Assembly: GCA_031763025.1 (NCBI GenBank) | Contig: JASSKH010000040.1 | Location: forward strand, 1,067,001-1,131,000 | Reading direction: 5' to 3' | DNA: 64,000 nucleotides | From: Macrocystis pyrifera | Taxonomy: Eukaryota; Sar; Phaeophyceae; Laminariales; Laminariaceae | Part shown: positions 28,101 to 40,100 of the stretch, in pieces | Position numbering within the stretch: the first letter of the stretch is position 1 | Layout of the letters: every line of letters begins with the position of its first letter | Made by a program: the position numbers and the translations under genes | The notes under the pieces: generated by a model | The model's input: only the letters and a program-made list of their open reading frames with translations | The model's database searches: none | What the model was told of the DNA's origin: nothing

Positions 28101-31100
28101 TAGTAGAGATCATGATCCATCTGTCTCAGACGTGAAATCTTTCTACTACCGCAGACGAGGCGTTTCCGCTGCGTTTCATTCCTCACCGGACAGCGCGTTG
28201 ATGCCGAGCACCGCGTCTGTGTGTCCCCCGTCCCCGTCAAAAACGCCTGCCCCGTCGTTGTACCCTGACATCCTGCGCGCGCGCGAAAAAAAATCACCCG
28301 AGGGAGAGATATGTACTCGTACACAGTGGTTCGTTGGCGACAAGTCGGTATTAGCTAGAAGGGGAAGACTGCTACAAATAGTAGTAGTAGTAGTAGGTTG
28401 TCCCTTACACCCAACAAAGTCCCAATCTGGGCGGGAACATAAGGAACAATAGGTATTCATACTTATACCCCAACGGTCCTTACTTTTCCGGCCAGAGTGG
28501 TATGTGTCGTGCCTGATTGTCAAGGTCTTAGTCCGTTGGGGTATTGGAAAAAAGGTTAACCAATCGCCTACCCAAGCTAAGCCTTGTATCACTCTTCCTC
28601 CCTCTTCGGAACAGCGGGGTCCTTGGTCTTCGTATCGGGCCGCACGTGCCTAGTCCGCAGTTCTTCACAATCTCTGGGGACCCAGGAAGATAAGAGTGTT
28701 TCATCAGATTCTTGACATGAGGAAATTCACTTTTCTTTAAAAAGCGTAATACATGGTGGAGGTGAGATCCGAACCCACGACCAACGATCCATCCATGTCT
28801 TGCCGATCGACGCCATATGTTAAGGTCTTAACCCGTTGAGCTGTTGATAAAAGATTAACCAATCGCCTACCTACCCACTCTAAGCCCTGTAACAACTGAG
28901 CAGAGCAGTAGGTTATCCCTTCAAAACCAGTGTCTCCCCCCGAAAAAAACGAATTTTTGAGGAAAAAATGGACACGTGACCTCTCTACTCTCGGCCTACA
29001 TCGCGGGAGGCATTACTGTGTCGTAAAACGACAAGAATCGAAAATGGGATCAACGATCTTGTATTTGTCAAAACAGAAAGTTCCTCAGTCCAGCACAACA
29101 GTTTGGCCAGAAAATAGTGTACTGAATACAGTATACTGTATATTTTTTTTTTTTTTTTTTTTTTTAATCATCACTTTTACTTTCCAGCCCACTCGTACGA
29201 GGTTTTTACCCTCGACGATCTTCTGGACAAGCCGTGGTCACAGGTGTCGTCCCTTCTCCCCCCCGGTACGTGCCTTTAGTTTTTATCGCGCATAGGGTTC
29301 AGCATTCCCACTGCTCGTCGATTTTCATCGAATGTAGCCAACTCACGCTTTCGCGCTTTCCGCTTATTATCAATTTTTTATGCAAGAAAAAGTCCCTATG
29401 AGCATGCACTCGGTGAGACTCGAACTCACGAAATTGATCTTGACAGGCACGCGGACCACCTACCAAGCCACCGGGGATACCAGGTAATTACTGTATACGG
29501 TGTACCAGGTACTATAAATACTGTATACCAGGTACTGTATACTGTATACCAAGTACTGTATACTGTACACTCTCTGATGAATACCCCCCCTATCGTATGT
29601 CGGGGGCACGATATCATATACCACCAATTTAAAAGGGCCAATTCTATATTCCTATTGAGTGCAAATGGTAATTGTGTCCAGGACAAATAGTTACTATTTG
29701 TTGTAATTATCTGTCATCCGACAATGTCCATGCTGCATGATCTTCAACGTGGATCACTCAAAAACATTAGCACTCCCCGAAAAAAAAAGAGAACCAAGGG
29801 AAGCGCCTGTTGGTCTACAGTTTACTGGTGTTTTTTTTTTCATCGTCATTTATACTCTCCAGCTTTACTCGTAGGAGGTTTTACCCTCAGCAATCTTCTG
29901 GACAAGCCGTGGTCGCAGGTGTCGTCTCTTCTTCCCCCAGGTACGCGCCTTCATTTTTATCGCGCATAGGGTTCATTCAGCATTCCCACTGCTCGTCGAT
30001 TTTCATCGAATGTTGCAAACTCACGCTCTCGCACTTTCCGCTAGTCATTTTTTATGTAAGGAAAAGTCCCCACGAGCATGCACTCGATGAGACTCGAACC
30101 CACGAAATTGATCTTGGTAGGCACGCGGACCACCTACCAAGCCACCGGGGGACGATGTTGGACTACAACAGGCTATTGGACTACAGTAGTAGCTTAAACG
30201 TTGATCACTCAAAAACATTCCCCGAAAGAAGAAGAAAATCAAGGGAAACAATCACACAAAAAGCAAACATGTTCGCCTACAGCATACTATTACGGGACTA
30301 CAATAGCCTATTGGACTACAATGGATTCAACGTTGATCAGTCATGGACATTTCCCGAAATAAGAAGGAAACCAAAGCAACGGGAAACAAAAACCCCCCAG
30401 CAAAACCTATGTGTTTGCACGAGAAGTCTTACTCTTTTCGGTATACCTCTTCTACTCCCTGCTTCAATTTTTTACCACCAACCTCTTGGTTTTGAAGGCA
30501 GCCGCTCCGAAGACATTGTGTGGAGGACCATCGCCGCCGTCGGTGTTGAAGTCGCGGACGTCGCTAATCTTCCACGAAAACAGGTTCCCGAGCGTATCTC
30601 CTGCCACCAGCAAATCGTGACTTTCGGAGTGTGCCATGCAGATCTTCCATGGTTGGTCGGCAGCCAGCGTACCAATAGTGTGTAGCGTAGCCGTATGGAC
30701 GAGGACGATAGCGCGCAAAACACGGCAGGCATTGAACATGAAACCACGTTACTCTGTTAGTGCTCTCGCTTCGCGTGGAGCCAATCGGAGGGGTAGGGGC
30801 AGGGGTGGCTCGGAAGAATAGAAAAGGGGAAGCTCAACGCCAAGCCGGAAGAACTTTTAGTTGCCTGATTTTTGTTCTGAGTGTTTCTATTCGCGACGTG
30901 GATTGGGTTCGAAACGCCTACCAGGTACTGCGTAGCCCACACGCGGTTTTACTGTCCCACACTTTCGCCCGTGTTGGTCCAGTCTTCTCTCGTCCCAACC
31001 GCCGCAACCAACTGGTATCCGTCGACTCAGCTTTCACCCCGCACCAGGGGCTCGATGTTATCAACATTATCATTGCCTTTGCCATCCGACAGTCAACGTG

Positions 31101-34100
31101 CATGCGGCACGGGCTTCCAATTTGATCTCTCACAGACATAACCTTGCCCGAAAGAAAAAAAAGCAAGGGAAACAATAACGTAAAATATGACCCAAAATAT
31201 TGGACTTCAAAATATTGGACTTCAATAGCCTATTGGACTACAGTAGCTTCGACGTTGATCGCCCGTAAAATATTCCCGCAAAGAAGAAGAAAACCGAGGG
31301 GAACCAAGGGAAGCCTATAAGCGGAAACCTACGCATACAGCACAATATTCACTACAGGCAGGTAAGCCGACGTTTGATTGGACGCAAACGCGGTGCTGGC
31401 TCACCGGGGTGCTCGGTGCGCTGAAGCTCCTCCACGCGCTCGCGCTGCCTTCGTCGTGGAAGCAGACCTTTGACGTAGACGTAGCCGCGACGAAATGCCT
31501 GGTGGTACTGCAGTAGCACAGGGATCGCGCGCTGCCCCCCAAGTGCTGACATAAAACAATCACAACACACACAACGAAACACAGTAGGACAACCGATCGC
31601 GGGAAACCAACATCAAGTGCTGGCATTGGAACCACGAGACACGAGACGTAAGTAAGTTCGATCCTCGGCGCTCGTGTTTTTTTTTTTATTATCCAGGTGG
31701 GAAAAACGGGGACGGCGTTTTTTTTTTTTCTTGTCTGACCGGTAGCTACGGTAGAGTGAGCTGAGGGATTTCGCCCCGAAGGTCCATGCCGAGACCGAGT
31801 CGAACTCACGGAGTATATGTTTCGCTGGTCAGAACAGGGATGACTCACTATTGCTGTATGATAGCTTAATAAATCAGCAGTAGGCTACTAATAGGTAGAT
31901 TGCGTACGATTAACAGCGTTCTCGGTCAACAGTAGGCTATTTAGTACGAAGTAGGTAGGCTACCTGCTAGCCTTCTCAGTCGGCGGTAGGCTAGTAATAG
32001 GTAGGTTACGTGCTGGCCTTCTTAGTCAGCAGTAGGCTATTAACAGGTTGGTCACCTACTAGCCTTCTCAGTCAGCAGTAGGCTATCAATAGGCAGGTTT
32101 CCTGCTGGTATTCCCGGTCAGCAGTAGGCTATTAATAGGTAGGTCACCTGCTAACCTTCTCAGTCAGGTAGGCTATCAATACCTGGCACAGAGGTAGGAT
32201 ACCCCTTCGAAGGCACTACTAATAGAAGTATGCGTGGTTGCTGTATACCGTCGAAACCCGCGATAAGATCGGCCAGAGAAACTAGTTCGAAGAATTTGGC
32301 GGGTTTGGTTTTGGCTGATAATGTAAACGCGCGTTGGACGCTGCCTCAAGCCCATCGCGTCGCCATCGCTTAAGGTATTAGGTACACAGACATATGATGC
32401 ATCCGGTGCGGGCTTACCTTAGGCCCATGGCTTCGCCAAAGGATGAAGGTTTTGGTGCACATACATACGATATATCCGGCGCCTAAAGCAGCATCTTCGA
32501 GACTTAAACCTTGCCCCTGGCACGATTGGGGCTCACCTTGGTGTCGTACTGTCGTTTCAGCTGCATCGAACCGGCATGGTACACCCGGAAGTAGCTGGCG
32601 TTGGCCTCCATGACAGCAACCACATCAGGCTCTGCAAAGTAATCCATCTGCGCCGGGGAGGGGGGGGTATTCATTTGTTGCTCGCCTTAGTCATTCGACC
32701 AATGACCACGCTCCCCTTTCGAGACGGAGCACCGTTCCTATTCCTAATAGAGACATCTCCAACAATTGGGCGCTCATTACGTTGTTTCCATGTAATACAT
32801 TGAAATTTTATGCTAATCTTATCCCCTTCTTGTTTCGCCGCCTGTGGCCACCATCTATATCCTAGGATAGCGTTCGTTTTTTCGCTACTATCTAGTGACC
32901 CAAACTCCTCCAAGTCACATTCGTTCATTTTGCTCATCTCCTCTAACACATCCCGTACCTCCTTGCACATTTCTCATTCTCCCACTATGTAAGTTCTGCT
33001 CTGTTGCTTTGCCACACGGGCACATCTGTGCATCTACTTCCTCCTCACGGTTACTGGTCTACCCATTTCTTCTTCCTGGCAGATCCAGATCCCCTACACG
33101 AAATCACAGTTTGCAGCGTATCGGGCCGTGCAAAAACGGTTTCATTCCTATCTCTTCTCTTTGGGGGATGTTGGCACCCAAGCGTCCCCTGGTTCCCGGG
33201 TTTCCGGTCACTCTAACATCTAGATCTTTTATCGGAACAGAAAAACACATCGACAGTTCAACACGCGGCGTTTACAACTTCGGCGGGTTCGTGCTTACCA
33301 GAGAGCGACGGTGACTTGACAGAGGTTCATCACAGCAGCTTGTGTTTCTCTCGAGACTGATCTCCCGCCCGTTCTCAACAGAGGCCTACATCTCGACTTA
33401 GAGGTGCTGCAGTGGTCGAGATTGGTCGAAATTTTGGGGTGCACAAAATAAATAGACAAAAGCCAACCCCCAACTGAATGTTTGCACCTCGCTTGCGGAC
33501 AGCTACAGCTCCGTACAGGATACTACAGCCCGCTAAATTGAGGGATGCTCTTGGTGGGATGTGTGAGGGTATTGGGTGCGCCAGACGGCAGTCGTATGCA
33601 CCCAGAAGCGACTCACGAGGCGTTTTCGTGCACTCGAAGTTGCGAGCGAGGAACACAAAAATCTCGCAAAAAACCGGCAAAATGTTTCATTTTACGCAAG
33701 GGAGCATAGCACAATGGCTACATTATCGATGAAGCAATGGCCTTCACTATAATGTTTCTGTTCTCCAGGCGGATGAGATATCTCTTAGAGAGTCGTCGTC
33801 GAGGATGGGGCGGGAGGAAAAACTTCGTTCCCATGATGGGTGGTAAGCTCTTGGGCCCCAAAAAGGCCAAAACGGGCTAAAAAGCTCAGGACTCTTGTAA
33901 ATTTGCATCAACTATTCTACAACTACGAAATACGGATCTTGGTTGCAAATCCCTCACTCTAATAACAAGTCGTACGTATACCTTGCCGAAACGCCCACGC
34001 GCGGGTACTTGACTTCGCATTCCTGAGGGTGCCAGCGTCCCTTAAATATCCCCCAATCTACCTACGTGTTTTTCCTCTTTCGCCTTGTTTATTAGCTCTA

Positions 34101-37100
34101 GGCTCACCCTTATTTCTATGTTTCTAGCATTTCTTCTACTTCTGTCTTGTACCTCCCGAACTTCTTCATGGACAGCATCTCTTCTTGGTTTCCTCCTATT
34201 GTATATCGTTCTGTACTTTCTCGACCGCTCTATCCCACCTTATACCAGCTCGATTTTTGTTACTTTTTCCCATACAGCTCCTTCAGCTGGCTGGCAACCT
34301 CTTTTTCGGCATGTTCCATACTTTGAATTGCCACTTCGACTTTCTCACGTCTCTATTTGTCTTGAGCGGGTACGTTCCCGGTTCTGTGCTTAGTACTGCG
34401 TTACTCGTCATACTTGAGCATCCTTCGAAGTTCCTTTTTGAGCTGCTGTCATCTGTATCGTTTCTACTACGGGGATCCATAGTTAATGGGACCAAATTTT
34501 GCTAGTAAAAATAGGTAAATATATAGATTTTTATGTATACCATAGGTCCTATTATCTATGGACCCCCGTAATAGCTGTGTTACTAACTTCGCGTTCCCTT
34601 CCCATACTTTCACTGTATATTCTAGCTCTGGTAGTATCATATTTATCAGGATGCATCCATCTTCCCTACGTGTGCGTTGCCCTTTCCTGTTACTTTTGCT
34701 CCTTGTGCATCGCGAAGAGCAGTCTGTTGAGATCTCTACGCCAAGGTACCCAAACTGGTCTACGGTCGGCGATTCATGTTCTCCCCACTTTCAACTCAAA
34801 GTTACCGGGTTCACCTGATCTTCGTTACATACAATCACTGCGATTGTTTTTTTTACGCCCGCCGTCAATCTCCATTTCCCAGTTCACTCTGTATCTATTA
34901 CGGGAGACCATAGTAAATAGGACCCACGGTACGCACAAAAACCTATATATTTACCTATTTTTACTAACTATATTTGGTCCTATTTACTGTGGTCCCCCGT
35001 AATAGTGCCTTTTGTGTTTGTTTCTGCAACCCTTCGCTCGGCGGCAGGGTTGGGGGGGCGCGGTATTGAGCGGTAAAGGCAGAAAAAGGAAGGCCGTGAC
35101 TGGATGACCACCTTGGGTATCGGGGCAATTATGACTTTCGTGCTTGGGACGGCATACGGGGCGAGCAGTTAAGAGGAACGGGGAGGACGTTCCCGAGGAG
35201 GGGAGTGTGGAACAGCGAAATGGGGTGGCCTATTGTGCGTGCACGGCGACAGTTCGGATCCTTCGCCTCACCTCCAAGCAGAGCATGCGAAATCCATCAG
35301 TATAATATGTCATGATTTTGCGCTCGTCTTGTGAGCGGGGGGGGGGGTGTACTCGATAGGAGAGATGTACTCGATCTCACGCATGGCCGTAGTCGTATGA
35401 CCATAGACCCTTGCATCCCTACAATGCCGGGACGGAGCATGTCGGGTTTTCACCGACCAGGCAGACATTGTGAGCGGGGGGGGGGGGGGGAACCTCAGCG
35501 CGGTGTGCTATTGTATAGACGCACCGCCTCAGAGCGAACAAGGGTGGAGGTAGCTCGCACGAATAAGGGTGGAGGAAGCTTTTTTTGGGGCCTGGGTTCC
35601 GCCGGCTGAGTTCCGCCGGCTTCTTTCAGCCGGCGGACGTTACAGGCGACTTCAGCCGGTTGCTGGACAAACCATCCGCCACGACGACGAACGAACCTCC
35701 CCGCGCCCCCGAACCGGTATCGAACCCCCCGGTCTCCAGACCAATCCCTACGAGACGAGGGGGAAGCCGTGCTATGTTCGGCAAGGGTTGGACTTTTGAG
35801 CCGAAACGTTTCCCTGTGGCGTATCATAGCTCCTCCATTGCATATCTGGATCCGATGATGCGTGTTGACTATACTACTCTACCATTCGCTAGATACACGG
35901 GTGGACGGAACCCCGCCTCCCCCTTTCGACATCCCTCACATTGTTATTATTGGGCTTGCGATCCGACAATGTGCAGCATGAGTTTCACCGTTGATCGATC
36001 AAAACTTTCCTGAAAGAAGAAATCCCCGGACACAATTGAAGGTGGGCAAAAGACAAGCGTTCCAAGCATCCCTTTTTTATACGTAAAACATAATCCCGCA
36101 AGGTTGTGGATTTTGTCTATGTATATACATATATACGTTCTGTGCACTCGGCGTTCGTTCTTTGGTTTGCCGAAAGGTGCAAAATAGAAAAAGAAGAACT
36201 CTCGGCTGGACTGGCCTTAAGTACGTTCTGTATAATTTTGCTTGTTTTTGTGACGTCCCAGAAGGTGGATATAACTTAGCAAGTCTGTCTATTGTCCACC
36301 TTTTATTGGGGCGTCGAAAGGAAAGGGAAGGGTCCTGTCTACCCGTGTATACCTATTAATAGCCCATGAGGTTGTGTGTCGGGCTTATATACCACTCTGG
36401 ACGTAAATATAAGGAACACGTGGTATCGATATTAATGTATGAACGGTATTTATATTTCCGCCCAGGGTGGTAGCATACAGTCAACATACATACTTTTTTG
36501 ATAGTCGGGTAAACGGTCGTACCAGGTACGTACTGTGGAGCTCCTCAACTACATACAGTAGTAGCTATCGTTCGAAGTTGGCATAATATTGTTGTAACAT
36601 CGCGTCGTACGTCAATTCGTATATAGTTTGGGATCAATGAGGCCTCTCTCTGCTGCGGCATGAGATCACACCCATACTTGCTAACCCTTCTCTTATCTCA
36701 ATGTCGTCGCTCGTTTGATGCGTATCCTTTTTGCGGATGCCTTCTATTCCTTGTTGTCCCCAAACTTGTAGCCTAGTTGATTAGGGGTTCTGCTACCGTG
36801 GGAACGTCGTGTACGATTTTCCAGACCCCTCCGACGGTGATACGCGCTGAGGTATGCGATCGCGGTGGGATGCACCCGGAACGCGTTTACCTGGTTGTCG
36901 GCACGCAGTGTTGTAGCGTGTCTCCGTGCGGTTCTTCCGGAACTAACCTACGCTTATGTCGTGCTTGAGGGGCGACAAAGGCGGAGCGTTTATGTAGGTG
37001 GTCTCCCACACTATATTTTCTCAGATACCGCAGCCCGCCCGCCCCCCACCGTAGTTACCGTACGCTTTCGTCTAACGAAGCACGCATAACGTCTGCCACA

Positions 37101-40100
37101 GTCGGCATGTTTTCTACGTTTCGCTTGGTCCTCGCCCCCTCATCCCATTTGTTCCTCCAGATTACTGCTATACCATAGCACGAGTCAAGCGGGTTCACTA
37201 GGGCATGTGCTGTATGTACTGCACCTGATCCGCGGCCACAGCGGGTCGTGCAGCCTCGAGTTGTCCGGCGTAAGCATACACGGGCATCCCGACTCCACGC
37301 CCAGCCCAGCCGTTCATGCCCATGTTAATCATGAACGACGATAGCTCTTCCCAGTCTACCATCCCGTCGTTGTTCACGTCCATCTGCATGCGCGTATGCG
37401 TGTGTGTGTCCATCAAGCAGGCAGGCACCGAAATCGAGTCACACGACAGGCTCGGTGCGGTTGTCTGTGGCAAAAAAATCGAAAAGCAGGACTGCTCACG
37501 GGTCGGATCAAGTCTCGCCCCGAAGACGATGAAAACACAAGCATATCAGGGCTTTCACGGGTCGGGTCAAACCTCGCGTGTCAGGTCACACGGGTAGGGA
37601 AAAGGTCACCGGACCCGATCCGTGAATATTTAACAACTTCTTCACCCGACCCGACCAGACCCGACCAGACCTGATCAGACCCGATCCGATCCGACCCGAT
37701 CCGACTCGATCCGACCCGACCTGACACGACCCAACCCCTGAGATTTCGATATTTTCTTGACCCGACCCGCGGGTTGGGGTCATTATCCTTGAACAGCCGT
37801 GGTAAAGACCAGGGTCGTTGGTGACGTGATTTGCGGTGAATCTTCGCCCCGAACGCGATGAACACGCGGCAACATCGAAACTATCAAACATTGTTTTCGA
37901 GGAGGCTACTACCACACTGTAACGGAACAGCCGACGAATGCAGCAACATATATTCGTTGGACCCGAGGAAGGAGACTGAATATAGTTTTTTTTAGTCACG
38001 TGACTGACGTAGCCCTATCTGTAGTCAATCCTTCTAACGCTCTAAAAATATCGCTCTCATTCTGACAATCCGCGCAAAAAATTGACCAATCAGAAAACTG
38101 CGTACGACACCAACATGTCTTTCAGGCTGCAGCCGCGAATTATCACCGGAAATCTCCCGGAAAAATTTGAACCAGATCGAGAGATTCACGCCCTCACCAC
38201 CACTAACGAGACAGGCAGGCGCGGAAAAACCGAAATCGCGCTCGGGCAGCGGTTGCTACTGTTGTTGTCGTATACGTAGCTCCACCAACAATGGCGCCAG
38301 TCACTGAGGCCCTCTGGACGAATGACTACCGCCGGACAGCATATAGAGGCAGTGGTAGTCCCGCCGTGGAAGCAACACCAAGCAGGCGGGCACAGTCACC
38401 ACTCGCCTGGGCGAAAAGGTCGCAGAAATCTGCCACCATGTTGAGGTCGATGTCGTCGATGCAGCTCACCGGGGATGATATGTCTCCCACAGCGCACCTG
38501 AGCAAGCCAAGAAGGGCGCGCTATTAATAGGTAGGTACTACTGTAGAACAATTTCAAAGGAGCTCACAGGGCTACGGCTGGGGACACGTCGACCAACGCG
38601 AAAGCTTGCATGGGGCCATGAATATCGGATACCTGGTGCGTTTTCTACAGCATGTACAGCAGTAGCGTGCCTGCAGCGTGAACGCATGCATCCTGTTTGC
38701 CTCGCTTGCTGTGCTCAGTATTACGGGGGACCATAGTAAATAGGACCTATGGTGAACACAAAAACCTATATATTTACCTACTTTTTACAACAATATTCGG
38801 TCCTGTTTACTATGGTCACCCCCAATAAATAATACCGTACTATGGCACGCAAGATAACGCGACCACCTCGGACGATTTTGAAAGGTGGGTTTCTCGACAA
38901 CGGGGGGAGGGCGTACCGAGTAGGATGAGCGATGCGTCTATGCTACCTTCTCGACGAGGTCTTTCCAAAGCCACCATTTTCGTTGTGTGTGCCCCTCAGG
39001 TTTCGGAGGAAACCGGCTCCGAAATTCATCCCAGGGGAGGTGTTTGTTAGCTTGCGTGTTATTCGGTATATAGAACGTTACACAGTAGGTCTTACAGCAG
39101 GCATGTACCGAGTGCTTCGTGCATACCCTGCCTTTCTAGGCGTTTTTCTTTGCATTCCTTCAGGTAAACTGCGTATAGTGGTATCATGCCTCGTACCGTG
39201 CGTTCTGACCGCTGAATCGTCTACTGCACGTTTCGGCGCACTTGATAGCTCAACCGATCGTAGAAAGAATGCTGCGGTACCAGCGTATCTCAGAACACGT
39301 GCAGGCAGAACGCGTACGTATGAGATGTATCCACTGCACCAGGCGTGCGCCTATTATTCGTTAGAAGTCACAAGGAGTTATTGTACCTATACTGCTGCAC
39401 CTCTCGGGCTAGTTGAGTGACCTGGCTGGCTGTGAGTAGAGTACAGGACACCAAATAAGAAAACGATCAATAAGAAACGCAGGCTGAAAATAGCAGGAAA
39501 GTAAGAGATTCGGGAGTCGTTACACTGAAATGTTCACAGTCGTGCGCCCATTCTCAAATAAGAAATCTAGCCTGGGCCAGCTTTAATGTTTCTTATTGTC
39601 AATAGGTGTCCTGTACCGTACTGTAGCCCAACAGGCAGTTCCCTCCAACAAACAACAGTATCCACTCTACTCGTTTTGCCTATACAAAAAGGTGGTGGCG
39701 GTGGCGGTGGCAGCTGCGGCAGTGGCGGGGGTGGTGGTGGTGGTGGTGGTGGTGGTGGTGGTGGTGGTTTTGGCGGCCCTCGTACGACACGGATAACGAA
39801 AGTACTGTCTCGTGGTGTGCCATTTTGCGCTGCCTAAAATTGGCTTCCGAGAGCACAGCAGATAGGTATCCATGTTCCAGCTGTACGTACGGTTTTCCTT
39901 TGTAGGCCTATTGCCAAATCGAGCGCCCCTGCTATTAAATAACCTCATACCACAGGAGGTACAGAAGGTCCTATCGTACACATCACTAAAACAGCACAAC
40001 AACATGTGTTTTGTTCCTGCGTAGGGACGCCATCAGTGCCCCCCCGCTCACGTTGCCATATTCATGACGAAGTCGATACGATTGAGTCCAGCTCTTCTCT

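Noticed and set aside
29400-29480. Possible tRNA gene on the minus strand
   Set aside because: A- and B-box-like motifs are present, but the cloverleaf is incomplete and a long body with a poly-A tail follows, as in a SINE.
31860-32190. Possible CRISPR-like array
   Set aside because: Units are contiguous and imperfect with no unique spacers; it is a minisatellite in a eukaryotic intron.
36799-36848. Candidate missing exon of the WD40 gene
   Set aside because: The splice sites look acceptable, but its length does not convert phase 0 to phase 1 and the peptide has no WD40 pattern.
39586-39837. Gly-rich frame as a gene
   Set aside because: It consists mostly of the (GGT)n microsatellite.
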